From NCBI GenBank assembly GCA_030429545.1, contig JAUIFF010000002.1, positions 719,952-783,951 on the forward strand: DNA of 64,000 nt, in the 5' to 3' direction. The position numbers and the translations under genes are program-made. A model generated the notes under the pieces. The model was given only the letters and a program-made list of their open reading frames with translations, had not been told where the DNA came from and ran no database searches. The DNA is from Polyangia bacterium (lineage in GTDB: Bacteria > Myxococcota_A > Polyangia > Nannocystales > Nannocystaceae). Every line of letters starts with the position of its first letter. Position 1 is the stretch's first letter. Positions 53,201 to 61,752 of the stretch are shown here, in pieces.

Positions 53201-56012
53201 GCAAATCGAGCAGTCTGGCGACCGTGTCGAGTCGCAGCCGGTTATCCACGGGTCAACAGCAGACGCAGACGAGTCGCCACCGCGGGACGAGCAAGCGAAG
53301 CAGACTTCGGGGCGTGGCGAGTCGCGGGACGAGCATGAAGGGCGTGGCCAACACGACCATCAGCACGAGCGGGACAGCGAGGTCGAGGCCGACGCAGGCG
53401 AGGAGGTCGAGCACGTCGAGCAGGTACCGGAGCAAGTTGCCTCACCGGACGAGCCAGCCGAGCCACCCGATCCACAGGGGTCAAACCCGGAGGCTACTCA
53501 GGCCGCGGCACCAGCCAATGTTGGTGCGGGGTTGGCAAGCCCTCCACCGACTCCGCAAACGACCGCGAGTACCAGCGAAACCACAACACGCTCTCCAACA
53601 GCTCCGCAAACGACCGCGAGTACCAGCGAAACCACAACACGCTCTCCACCAGCTCCGCAAACGACCGCGAGTACCAGCGAAACCACAACACGCTCTCCAC
53701 CGACTCCGCAAACGACCGCGAGTACCAGCGAAACCACAACACGCCCTCCACCGGCTCCGCAAACGACCGCGAGTACCAGCGAAACCACACGTTCGCGTGA
53801 AGGTGGTGACTCCCCGCCGGAGCAACCTGCGGGACAGCCGGTGGGCGAACGTTCAACAACCACGCAAGCCGATGCGGACGACAGTTCCTCGGCACCGTCG
53901 ACAACTTCAAACACGACCAAACCTGTTGGCGCCGAGCCCCCTGCGACCAGCACGACCACGGTTGTGCGCGAGCGCTGGATCGATCGTCACGGCACGTTTG
54001 TCTTGATGTGCGCCCTGGCGTTGTTGGTGGTGGCAATTTTGACCCGGGGTGGCCGGGGCGAGGTCGACACCAAGCCGGGACCGATCGCGCCACAAGTGGA
54101 GCAACCTCCCGGTCCGTTGGTGGTCGATAAAGATGTTCATACACCGGTATCGGGCAAGGACGCGGAGGCCCGAGGGCCCGAAAATCCCGACCGAAGCAAT
54201 CCGGCGTTGGCGGGCGCAACGTGCCCCGAATCGGCGCCAGCTGTCGGTTGGCTCGTCAATCCGGTGACGCCGCGAAGTGGCGAAGCTATCCGCGTTGTCG
54301 CGGCCACGTTTACGACCGACCATGAAATTTCAGTGTCGATCGAACACGGAGGGGCGAAGGTGCCGGTCAAGCAACAACAGGCAGGCGGGGTGCCGGCCTT
54401 TGCCGTAGCAACCATCACCCCGCCCGAGCCGGGCACGTACCAGGCGATTGCCCGCGGCGATGGAAAAATCATAGCATGTACAAGTTTTTCGGTTGGGGCC
54501 CAGGCGACACCCAACCAACCAACGCATACGGTCAAGGCTTGGCCGGTCGAACGCGCCTGGGACAGTGCCGAGGAGGCCCTTTATAGCGCCTGGGTGCGGC
54601 AACTGTTTGGTGTGCGTCGCGGCGAGCAGTTGGTGGCGAGCCGGCTCGACCGGCTCACCCGCGACAGCGAGCGCAACTTTATGCACAACGCCCTCGGCTG
54701 GGGCGAGGATGCAAGCTCGAAGCAGGGGCTTGCACTCGACCCCCAGGCCGAAGCGCTCCCGTATACGCTGCGTGCCTACTGGGCGTGGAAGCGACGACTG
54801 CCGTTTGCCTACCGCGTGTGTACCGGCGAGTCACCGGCGACCTGTCAGGCGTTGGCCTCCAACCTCGCCCCGCGCCGCCGCGAAAAAAATCGCCGCCGCT
54901 ACCGAAAAAACAAGCACGGCAACATCCATGGGCTGTTGACGGTGCGCAAGCAAAAAACCCGGGCCAAGCCCGAGCGGGTGCGGGTGCGCAACTTCCTGCA
55001 GCGCGACCTCGAAAAAAGTGTAAGTGCATCAAACTACCTGGTCGCAGCCGACGATCGTGACAGCGACCTGTACCCGATTGCCCTCACGGCCCAGGGGCTA
55101 CGTCCGGGCTCGGTATTTGTCGATACCTACAACCAGGTGTTTGTCGTGGTCGATGCCGATGGGCCAGGTGAGGCAAGCTCGGCAGTGCTGTACGTGGTCG
55201 GCCAAAGCCCCAATGGTCAGCTCGTGCGCCAGCGGTTTTGGCAAGCGAGTTGTCTGTGGGCACCAAAGGTGGACACGTATGCCGGATTTAAACGGTTTCG
55301 TCCGACAGTATTTGCGGATACACGTATTCGCCAGGTCGACAACGCCGCCCTTGTCGATCTGTGGGCCGGAGGTCGAGCACTGTCGGCAACGGGGCTTTAT
55401 CGCGGTGTCTCGGCAGCCCTTCAACCACAGCATCTCGACCCTCGCCTCGAGCTGAGGGCATTACTCGACGCCCTGTATGAGTCTGTGCTCGAACGCGTAG
55501 CTGTGGTCGAAGCCGGGGCGCAGGCCCGTCGTGGACGGCGAAAGCCGTTGAAGATGCCGGAGGACAGCCTGGGCGAGGGGTTGTGGGGGCGCCACGCGAC
55601 GTTTGCCAGCGACTTGCGAATGTTGATTGCGATCGACGCGGTGGAGGGGTTTGCCGAGCAGATAGAGGAGGACCCGGCCGCTTATGGCTTGACCGCACAG
55701 CAGGCTCCAGGGGTCCGCAACGAGCTTTCGCGCGAGCTCGACAGCGAGTTGCGACAGCAAAAATACATGCTCGAATACCGGCGAAGCGACGGCACTATGT
55801 GGTCACTCGGTCTCGACGACATCCTCGCCCGTAAGGCGGCATTTGAAGTTGCCTACAATCCCAACGACTGTCCTGAAGTACGTTGGGGAGCACCCGAAGG
55901 CAGCAGCGAGCAGGAAACCTGTAAGGGCCGCGCGCCCGAAGAGCAACAGACGCGCATGCAACGTTATCGCGCGTGGCTACAAAAGCGCGAGTTTCCCGGG
56001 CGCGAGAAGTAA
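50205..56012 (+). CDS. 1935-residue YegP/DUF1508-repeat, single-pass membrane protein
   Basis: ATG 50205 or 50223 begins FRLVEKSGTTCSFELVDDQ, the first of three DUF1508/YegP-like repeats (about 8-110, 155-250, 275-390), for example YHFNDDRGEPLLYSRGFAS and HYFHLNDADGHALLYSHGY. About 850 residues of acidic, disordered Glu/Asp/Thr/Ser/Pro sequence follow, including Glu-Thr 18-bp repeats and five 17-residue TTASTSETT repeats. TFVLMCALALLVVAILT (about 1263-1279) is the only membrane segment. A basic stop after it and an extracytoplasmic C-terminus of about 650 residues of unknown fold complete it. The YegP repeats would be cytosolic. Function unknown; see findings. Confidence 0.75.
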   Translation: MSPRVSMHFRLVEKSGTTCSFELVDDQSGKVVLVGLPQPSREACVALIKQLTTQVQGSVKPGLEAAGMQVRLVVQSDAGERLARGPKPQGREEATAQYARLRQWLTTSQPLIRAPSKKKSRRSRTRDKVPEDAVRYDLTTPTTTHRRGVEELRRADDNLFAYHFNDDRGEPLLYSRGFASAYSRTKQIASMLQAAKDINRYVKSDEQGRPYFILLAKNGREIARSRWFDSPRKRDAAIRWLVGAAPHEARRYPVKGKKRKSAAKKIECTRASVSGIPGFEGIKEGKKHYFHLNDADGHALLYSHGYRSASARDTGVRSLLRAALVASCYRVEREGAAWYFVVKASNGRLLAQSRNFGSEGEARASARWCQLTVVNFGKLFGVNRLDSICLEIPVELPAVPTTEIVDKKPVARQPMRPVAKPKEKPQGSDLPSTTDAQSPDDDVDVDTEKSLAPPVDQADEGGVETTPEDVGLATSHTEAVDGDLKPSSTGGGTLANADGVHAGEPGVKADPSLQTEGVEVFEAADDGGGESKLLQADRGSTESVGGEQPGTRADEADRQGGVESATAGGLTSAAGGEPEASPAVAAQVEAVARAVESAKAAEPATETETATEAETATEVETATEVETATEAEVATEVEISTEAEISTEAETRPGSEQSGLTEVGNLQVQQSGPEHAEQATGWSIAWRQTEPAPSEPSANDAGQTLESTPPATVDDVPAKIPRPGSGKWILKGLSLGTLSLSEVAREISRGARDEDSAAEDREILANIGPAAEDPGVPSNTKEFADAMSTDGSTGAATTSEFTDDVTPDTGDAPWSASQGTWDPPLPPGLDDEPAGFGSDIQEGVDVDGVDERERESTAGEDRGEQDAGSDESLVDCEESPDADGALDQPELEPSPIEHADDDVSTSALAEDGHSRAGDQTEGKAEHSGPLRVHDNFLADAETETTPAQPQAATEVSESGGEELTSDSAADAADGWIEPPPEPQESVEQGRIQEEKPPSPQIEQSGDRVESQPVIHGSTADADESPPRDEQAKQTSGRGESRDEHEGRGQHDHQHERDSEVEADAGEEVEHVEQVPEQVASPDEPAEPPDPQGSNPEATQAAAPANVGAGLASPPPTPQTTASTSETTTRSPTAPQTTASTSETTTRSPPAPQTTASTSETTTRSPPTPQTTASTSETTTRPPPAPQTTASTSETTRSREGGDSPPEQPAGQPVGERSTTTQADADDSSSAPSTTSNTTKPVGAEPPATSTTTVVRERWIDRHGTFVLMCALALLVVAILTRGGRGEVDTKPGPIAPQVEQPPGPLVVDKDVHTPVSGKDAEARGPENPDRSNPALAGATCPESAPAVGWLVNPVTPRSGEAIRVVAATFTTDHEISVSIEHGGAKVPVKQQQAGGVPAFAVATITPPEPGTYQAIARGDGKIIACTSFSVGAQATPNQPTHTVKAWPVERAWDSAEEALYSAWVRQLFGVRRGEQLVASRLDRLTRDSERNFMHNALGWGEDASSKQGLALDPQAEALPYTLRAYWAWKRRLPFAYRVCTGESPATCQALASNLAPRRREKNRRRYRKNKHGNIHGLLTVRKQKTRAKPERVRVRNFLQRDLEKSVSASNYLVAADDRDSDLYPIALTAQGLRPGSVFVDTYNQVFVVVDADGPGEASSAVLYVVGQSPNGQLVRQRFWQASCLWAPKVDTYAGFKRFRPTVFADTRIRQVDNAALVDLWAGGRALSATGLYRGVSAALQPQHLDPRLELRALLDALYESVLERVAVVEAGAQARRGRRKPLKMPEDSLGEGLWGRHATFASDLRMLIAIDAVEGFAEQIEEDPAAYGLTAQQAPGVRNELSRELDSELRQQKYMLEYRRSDGTMWSLGLDDILARKAAFEVAYNPNDCPEVRWGAPEGSSEQETCKGRAPEEQQTRMQRYRAWLQKREFPGREK
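52020..52155 (+). repeat. 18-bp repeats encoding Glu-Thr-Ala-Thr-Glu units
   Basis: About eight units of GAGACAGCGACGGAGGYC type encode ETATEA/ETATEV and variants in the disordered region of the giant protein. Confidence 0.85.
53541..53793 (+). repeat. 51-bp tandem repeats inside the giant protein gene
   Basis: Five near-identical 51-bp units, each containing CCGCAAACGACCGCGAGTAC, encode a 17-residue Pro/Thr/Ser segment. Near identity at DNA level points to recent expansion. Confidence 0.92.
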
Positions 56013-56055
56013 ACCCGGTGCTCGGCACAAAAAGTGTGGATACAAGTTGTTGTGG

Positions 56056-56325
56056 CTAGGGCTTCTCGCCCTTGAGCACCTTCATGTAGATCGCGTTTTG
56101 CTCGGGATCCTTGGCGATTTTAAAGATCGCCTTGCGGTAGTTCTCTTCGGTGTAACCGGCCTCTTTAAGGATGATCTTGGCGCGGTCGGGCGAGCGCTGG
56201 ATCTGGCGAGATAGTTCGCCGACCTCAATTGCTTCGGCCCGCTTGGGGTCGGTTTCGCCCCCTTCGCAGGCGTTGAGTAGCAGAGGAAGCGTAAGTGCGA
56301 TGCTTGCAAAAAGTCGGGTCGACAT
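56056..56325 (-). CDS. Small lipoprotein of unknown function
   Basis: The start at ATG 56325 gives 89 residues with a signal ending LPLLLNAC (lipobox). The mature 70 residues are charged and mainly helical: RAEAIEVGELSRQIQRSPD, IILKEAGYTEENYRKAIFKI, DPEQNAIYMKVLKG. No family is recognised. It is downstream of the OFA transporter direction but separated by its own start, and convergent with the giant protein gene. Confidence 0.65.
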   Translation of the reverse strand: MSTRLFASIALTLPLLLNACEGGETDPKRAEAIEVGELSRQIQRSPDRAKIILKEAGYTEENYRKAIFKIAKDPEQNAIYMKVLKGEKP

Positions 56326-56408
56326 AGGCTTGAGACTCCGTTGCGCTAACGTGTAGCACATTTTTTGGGGCGCACCCACGAGCCCGGATTCGCCCACGGC
56401 CGTAGCAT

Positions 56409-58112
56409 TTAAGTGTCGTCGGCCATGTGGTGCCGCGGGTCGACGGGCCGCACCAAAAAGTTGGCAACGAGGGCGAGGGCCAGCAAACCGGCCATCAGGT
56501 ACATGGTTGAGTTGTAGACCGTGGCCGAGGGATCGACGGTGCCGGGCGGGGCGATGTCGACGAGTTTGCTCAGCGTCACAGTATTTGCCTGTACAAGTTG
56601 TTCGAGTTGATCGATGCCGGCGCCAAACGTCGCCAGGAAAATTGCAGGATCAACTTTCTCGGCGAGGTCGGCAATCGCAGCATTGACCGCCTCGGCCCGC
56701 AGCGAGGTGATCGCCAATGGTCCGAGCACACCCGCGGTACTCCACGCGGTCAGCAGCCGCCCGTGGATCCCCCCGACATAGCGGGTGCCAAACATATCGG
56801 CGAGGTACGCGGGTATCGTCGCAAAGCCCCCGCCGTACATGGTGAAAATCAACATCGTCGCCCCGTAAAACACCACCAACCACACCGTTGCCGGCGACGC
56901 ACTAACCTGTTGGGCGGTCCACGGAATCGACAGGTACAGGGCAATCCCGAGGATGAAAAACAGGTGGTAGGTATTTTTGCGCCCAAGGAAGTCGGAGATG
57001 GTCGCCCAAAAAAATCTCCCGCCCATGTTGAAGACGCTGATCATCAGGACGTAGGTGGCGGCAAAATTTTGGTCGACCGTGGCGGGTAGGGTGCTGCCAA
57101 AGATCTCCGTCATCATGGTTTTGGCAACCCCGAGCACACCGATCCCGGCGGTCACGTTGAAGCACAGGACGAGCCAAAGCAGGTAAAACTGCGGGGTTTT
57201 GAGGGCCTGGTCGATGTGGACGTGGTGACGCGTGATCATCCGCGAATCGGCCTCAGACTCGCTGGGGGGCTCCCATCCGCTCGGGGTCCAACCCTCGGCC
57301 GGGACCCGGTAGGACAGCGACGCGACCAGCATGATGACGAAGTAGGCGAGCCCGAGCACCATGAAAGTTGCAGCTACACCCGTATCACCGGTGCCGGCGA
57401 CGTACACCCCTTCGGGCCCGGGCATGGTCAGCTTGGCAAGGTCGCCGGCCCCCACAACCACGACCTCCTTGAGCTGGCCGGCGACCTCGGCTAGGCGCCG
57501 CCCGGATTGGGTGACCAGCTCGACCCTGTCGACCGGGCCGAGGTAATCGGGGGTCCGATAAAATAGTTGTAACAACCACTGTTTGAGTGGCGCGCCGATC
57601 ATGGCACCACCGCCAAAACCCATGATCGCCATGCCCGTGGCCATTCCGCGGCGGTCGGGAAACCATCGGATCAGGGTTGAAACCGGGGACACGTAGCCAA
57701 GCCCCAAGCCGACGCCCCCGACCACGCCGTAGCCGAGATACACCAGCCACAGTTGGTGGAGGCTGATGCCCACGCTCCCGAGCAAAAACCCGCCGCCCCA
57801 GCAGCAAGCTGCCGCCACCCCGACCATGCGCGGGCCGACTTTTTCGAGCCACTTGCCCCCGACTGCCGCGGATAGGCCGAGGCACACGATCGCGACCGAG
57901 AAGATCCAGACGACGTCGCCGAGGGCCCAGTCGTCGGCTGTCGACCCGACCACGCCAAATGCCCGGGTCAGCGGCAGGTTGAAGATACTCCAGGCGTAGA
58001 CCGAGCCGATACACAGGTGAATTGCGATCGAGGCCGGGGGGACGCGCCAGCGGTTGTAGCCCGGAGGCGCGATGATGCGTTGCTTGCCGAGGAGGTCGTT
58101 GAGTGTACCCAC
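56409..58112 (-). CDS. OFA-family MFS transporter (oxalate/formate antiporter type)
   Basis: The 567-residue protein begins with GTG 58112. About twelve membrane segments are visible. The N-terminal NRWRVPPASIAIHLCIGSVYAWSIFNLPL is the hallmark of the OFA family, and RWFPDRRGMATGMAIMGFGGGAMI is its loop 4-5 signature. A 60-residue insertion between segments 6 and 7 and another before the last one account for the excess length. OFA members exchange oxalate, formate and other carboxylates. The gene lies 138 bp downstream of a molybdopterin oxidoreductase on the same strand. Confidence 0.88.
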   Translation of the reverse strand: MGTLNDLLGKQRIIAPPGYNRWRVPPASIAIHLCIGSVYAWSIFNLPLTRAFGVVGSTADDWALGDVVWIFSVAIVCLGLSAAVGGKWLEKVGPRMVGVAAACCWGGGFLLGSVGISLHQLWLVYLGYGVVGGVGLGLGYVSPVSTLIRWFPDRRGMATGMAIMGFGGGAMIGAPLKQWLLQLFYRTPDYLGPVDRVELVTQSGRRLAEVAGQLKEVVVVGAGDLAKLTMPGPEGVYVAGTGDTGVAATFMVLGLAYFVIMLVASLSYRVPAEGWTPSGWEPPSESEADSRMITRHHVHIDQALKTPQFYLLWLVLCFNVTAGIGVLGVAKTMMTEIFGSTLPATVDQNFAATYVLMISVFNMGGRFFWATISDFLGRKNTYHLFFILGIALYLSIPWTAQQVSASPATVWLVVFYGATMLIFTMYGGGFATIPAYLADMFGTRYVGGIHGRLLTAWSTAGVLGPLAITSLRAEAVNAAIADLAEKVDPAIFLATFGAGIDQLEQLVQANTVTLSKLVDIAPPGTVDPSATVYNSTMYLMAGLLALALVANFLVRPVDPRHHMADDT

Positions 58113-58250
58113 AAGTTACCCGCAGCAACTGTAACGCGGCCACCTGCGGCTGCCTAATTGGCGTGAGCTGGGTGAGTTGGGGGAGTTGAGTGCGTCGAGC
58201 TGTGTTGCCGTGGCCTGGCCGCAACTGCGAAAATTTTCTGGCGAAGGCGC

Positions 58251-60410
58251 CTACAGGCCCACGACCTCGACGCGGACGTCGTAGAAGATCGCGCCTCCGC
58301 CCATGTCGGTTTGGCCCTGCGGAACAATTTGGTTGATGTTACAACCATCGGGCGAGAGCTTGGCCCACCACACCCCGGGTGCCATGACCACACCGGGGCG
58401 CACCAGTTCACCGAGTTTGGCGGTGAGTTCGACGGCGCCAACGCGGTTGTGGACCCGCACTTTTTGACCCTCGGCAATGTTGCGCGCGGCGGCATCTTGA
58501 GGATGCATGTGGAGTAACGGCGTGGCTTCACGTTTTTGCAGCTTCTCGACGTTGACAAACGAGCTGTTCAAAAACGAATGGGCCGGCGGCGACAGGCACA
58601 CGAGCCCCTCGGTATCGCTGGTGTCGACCAGGGGCGGCGTGTAGTTGGGGACCGGGTCGTAGCCGGCATCGGCCATTTGTTGACTGTACAACTCACACTT
58701 GCCACTCGGGGTCAAAAACCCACCCTCGGCGTTGGGCAAATAGGGCTCGGGGACATTGAGCCGGCAGTAGCCCTCGTCAACCAGGCGCTCAAACGTGATC
58801 CCAGAAAACACCGCGTGCTGCTGGCTGTCGACAAAGGTCTGCAGGATTTCGCGGTCGCCCTGGCGAAACAACGGATCATCGAGCCCGAGGGCAAACGCGA
58901 GCCGGCGGAAAATCTCGGTGTTGGGCAGGGCCTGAAAAAGCGGCTCGATCGCGGGCTGGTTGAGCGCGAGATAGAGGTGGCCGTAGGGTTTGAGCAGGTC
59001 CCAGTGTTCGAGTTGGGTCGTGGCCGGGAGCACGTAATCGGCATAGTCGGCGGTGTCGGTTTGAAAGTGTTCGAGCACCACCGTCAGCAGATCTTCGCGG
59101 GCAAGCCCCGCACGTACCGAGCGCTGGTCGGGGGTCACGGCCGCCGGATTGCTATTGTAGACAATCAGTGCATGTACAGGGACACCGGCGTCTTCGGGGC
59201 CGTAGGTCGGGTCGTTGGGCCGCGGTCGGTGCAGCGCCCGCACTCGCACGGCCGGGTCGAGGCTGAGGGCGTCGCCGAGAAAGTTCATGTTGAAGGTGCG
59301 GGGACGCGGGGTTGTGGCCAGTTGCTCACCGAGCAGGCCGCTGCGGTCAAAATGAAACTGGCCGCTGGTGCTCAGCAAAATGCCGCCGCCGCGAACTTTA
59401 AACGCACCGACAACAGCCGGTAGGCAGGTCAGGGTACGAACCGCCATGCCGCCACCGCGGTGGCGCTGCAGCCCGTAGTTGATGCGAATGGCCGGCGCTG
59501 TGGTCGTTGCATATTCACGCGCCAGATCGATGATTTGCTGGCGGTCAACCCCGGTGATTTCGGCAACCCGCTCCGGCGAAAACTCGCGGGCCCGGGCCCG
59601 GAGCTGCTCGCCGCCAATACAGTGGTCATTGATGTAGCTGCAATCTTCCAAGCCCTCAGCAAAGATCACGTGCATCAGGCCGAGGGCCAGGGCGGCGTCG
59701 GTCCCCGGGCGAATCGGGATCCACAGGTCGGCGGCCTTGGCCGTGCGGGTGCAGACGGGATCGATAACAATGACCTTGGCACCCTGTTTGCGGGCGGCGA
59801 GGATCGGTCGCCACAGGTGCGGGTTGCTGGTGAGGGTGTTGCTGCCCCAGATCACAACCATGGTGGAGCGGGCAAAGTCGAGGGGATCCATGCCGATGGT
59901 CGCCCCGGTGGTGTACTTGTGGCCAACCACGCCGGCCTCGGCACAGATCGTGCGCGCGAGCTTGCTGGCACCGATCGCATGAAACAGCCGTTGGGCCATG
60001 GCTTCGCCCTGCAAAACACCCATGGTGCCGGCGTAAGAGTAGGGCAGGACCGCGGCCCCTCCGTGGCGATTTAAGACGTCGCCGAGCCGGCTGCCGATCT
60101 CCTTTAATGCAATGTCCCAAGAGACAGGTTCAAACGAACCGCTGCCCTTGGGTCCATTGCGCCGAAGTGGCGTTTTGAGGCGGTCGGGGTGATAGGTCCG
60201 CTCGAGGTAGCGATCGACTTTGGTACACAGTGCCCCGCGGGTCACCGGGTGTTCGGGATGGCCGCGCAGGTTGACGGCTTGCCCCGTTTGGCGATCGACA
60301 GCAACTTGCCACGAACAGCTATCGGGGCAGTCGTGGGGACATACGCCGGTGACAATCCGGTGCCGGGTGTGATCGTCAAAAGCCTGGCGACGGCGGGTCG
60401 GGGTATCCAC
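58251..60410 (-). CDS. Molybdopterin oxidoreductase with one [4Fe-4S] cluster
   Basis: This 719-residue cytosolic protein starts with GTG 60410. CPHDCPDSC supplies Cys24, Cys28 and Cys32 and ALC supplies Cys62 for a [4Fe-4S] cluster. [20 protein letters not shown] and [14 protein letters not shown], then [30 protein letters not shown], are molybdopterin-guanine-dinucleotide-binding regions, and the C-terminal domain has [15 protein letters not shown]. It resembles formate dehydrogenase H-like and BisC-like enzymes of about 700 residues with no Tat signal. The metal-ligand residue could not be settled by eye. The adjacent OFA transporter suggests a C1 or C2 carboxylate as substrate (inference). 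Confidence 0.87.
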   Translation of the reverse strand: MDTPTRRRQAFDDHTRHRIVTGVCPHDCPDSCSWQVAVDRQTGQAVNLRGHPEHPVTRGALCTKVDRYLERTYHPDRLKTPLRRNGPKGSGSFEPVSWDIALKEIGSRLGDVLNRHGGAAVLPYSYAGTMGVLQGEAMAQRLFHAIGASKLARTICAEAGVVGHKYTTGATIGMDPLDFARSTMVVIWGSNTLTSNPHLWRPILAARKQGAKVIVIDPVCTRTAKAADLWIPIRPGTDAALALGLMHVIFAEGLEDCSYINDHCIGGEQLRARAREFSPERVAEITGVDRQQIIDLAREYATTTAPAIRINYGLQRHRGGGMAVRTLTCLPAVVGAFKVRGGGILLSTSGQFHFDRSGLLGEQLATTPRPRTFNMNFLGDALSLDPAVRVRALHRPRPNDPTYGPEDAGVPVHALIVYNSNPAAVTPDQRSVRAGLAREDLLTVVLEHFQTDTADYADYVLPATTQLEHWDLLKPYGHLYLALNQPAIEPLFQALPNTEIFRRLAFALGLDDPLFRQGDREILQTFVDSQQHAVFSGITFERLVDEGYCRLNVPEPYLPNAEGGFLTPSGKCELYSQQMADAGYDPVPNYTPPLVDTSDTEGLVCLSPPAHSFLNSSFVNVEKLQKREATPLLHMHPQDAAARNIAEGQKVRVHNRVGAVELTAKLGELVRPGVVMAPGVWWAKLSPDGCNINQIVPQGQTDMGGGAIFYDVRVEVVGL

Positions 60411-60461
60411 CGGTCGAGGGTATCAAAACCTTCGCACGGGCTTTGGGCTACAATCACAGCC

Positions 60462-61526
60462 ATGGTTCGAATCGCCAAAACCGTTGCCCAGGTGCTTGTG
60501 GTGGTGAGCGGTTGCGGCGGTGGACAACAGATGACGCAGACCGCGACGGGGTCGACGGGGCCGACCGGTAGCGACACGTTTGTGACCTCGCTGACCGAGG
60601 CGATGCCGACCGAGGGACCGGCGCCGGTCGTGTGGGAGACGCAGCTCGAAGTCGGTGAAGAGGTCGGCGCATTTTTTGGCGTGTGGGGACCGACGGCCGA
60701 CGACATGATTGTCGTCGGTGGGCAGATCGACGCCGGAGTGATCTACCGCAATCGTTCGGGTAGCTGGCAACCCGATGTCGTCGACGGGGTCGGGCGGCTC
60801 AACTGGGTCTACGGCGTCGACGGCTACACCGTGGTGGTCGGGTACGGGGGAACCGCGTTGCATCTCGACGAGGGGGTTTGGGTCGCCGATCCAACACCGA
60901 CGACCGCGAGGTTGTGGGGGGTGTGGGGCCCGGCCGCAGACGATCTTTGGGCCGTCGGTGGCAACACCGGAGATGCCGAGCCACCGGTGTTGCTCCACTG
61001 GCAGGGGACAAGCTGGGAGCAGGTTGCGTTTGACCTCGAAACTGATGCACGTGCATTGTTTAAGGTTTGGGGAACGGCGAGCGACGACATTTTTGCGGTC
61101 GGCGATCGGGGCCTTGTGACGCACTTCGACGGCGTCCAATGGACCCTGCAGGATTCTGGCACGCAATCTTCGATTATCGGCGTATGGGGGCGAGCCTCGG
61201 ATGATGTCGTCATCTCCGGGGGGCGTAGTTCGGGGATTGTCGTCCGCAACGGCTCTGGGAAGTGGTCTGGGCGTCGGTTCAGTGACCGCGAAGGGTTTGA
61301 CGGAGCCTGGATGGACAGCGACGGAGTGACGACCGTTGTCGGCCGGCGGGGGTTTATCGGCCGGTTTATGCCGAAGTCACTCGACCCTGCGATCGAAGTC
61401 AGTGGGACCGAGGTCGAGCTCCACGGGGTTTTCGGTTTACCGGACGGCCGGATATTCGCGGTCGGCGGGCTGTTCGACGCTCCCCCGTATACCGCCGGCC
61501 TGATCTTGATGCGTCCGCCGGCGTGA
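60462..61526 (+). CDS. Lipoprotein with VWG-type beta-propeller repeats
   Basis: The start at ATG 60462 gives a signal ending LVVVSGC (lipobox), then a 45-residue Thr/Gly linker. The rest of the 354 residues repeats VWG-x-A-x-DD-x-F/W-AVGG every 50-55 residues (FFGVWGPTADDMIVVGG, WGVWGPAADDLWAVGG, FKVWGTASDDIFAVGD, IGVWGRASDDVVISGG), a propeller type abundant in myxobacteria. No catalytic residues are evident. It is divergent from the molybdopterin enzyme, whose start is 51 bp away. A perfect 16-bp palindrome follows the stop. Confidence 0.82.
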   Translation: MVRIAKTVAQVLVVVSGCGGGQQMTQTATGSTGPTGSDTFVTSLTEAMPTEGPAPVVWETQLEVGEEVGAFFGVWGPTADDMIVVGGQIDAGVIYRNRSGSWQPDVVDGVGRLNWVYGVDGYTVVVGYGGTALHLDEGVWVADPTPTTARLWGVWGPAADDLWAVGGNTGDAEPPVLLHWQGTSWEQVAFDLETDARALFKVWGTASDDIFAVGDRGLVTHFDGVQWTLQDSGTQSSIIGVWGRASDDVVISGGRSSGIVVRNGSGKWSGRRFSDREGFDGAWMDSDGVTTVVGRRGFIGRFMPKSLDPAIEVSGTEVELHGVFGLPDGRIFAVGGLFDAPPYTAGLILMRPPA

Positions 61527-61534
61527 GTGCCCAA

Positions 61535-61550
61535 GACCGGTCGACCGGTC
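61535..61550 (+). terminator. 16-bp perfect palindrome after the propeller lipoprotein gene
   Basis: GACCGGTCGACCGGTC is both self-complementary and a direct repeat of GACCGGTC. It begins 9 bp after the stop. No T run follows, so a terminator role is only possible. Confidence 0.4.
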
Positions 61551-61752
61551 GGTGCGGACTCCACGCAAAATCGATGCTGTGTCAACGAAATCCGCAATTC
61601 ACGCCGTGCGTAGGAAGTGCGAGTTACGCAATATCGTGTCAGGAACTGCTACCTGTCGGGTGTGGCGAAGTATCCACAATTCCCGATGCGACATTTTTGT
61701 CAAACAGGTTGACGACAGCTGTACCCACGCGACCTCGTGTTAGAGTGCGGCC

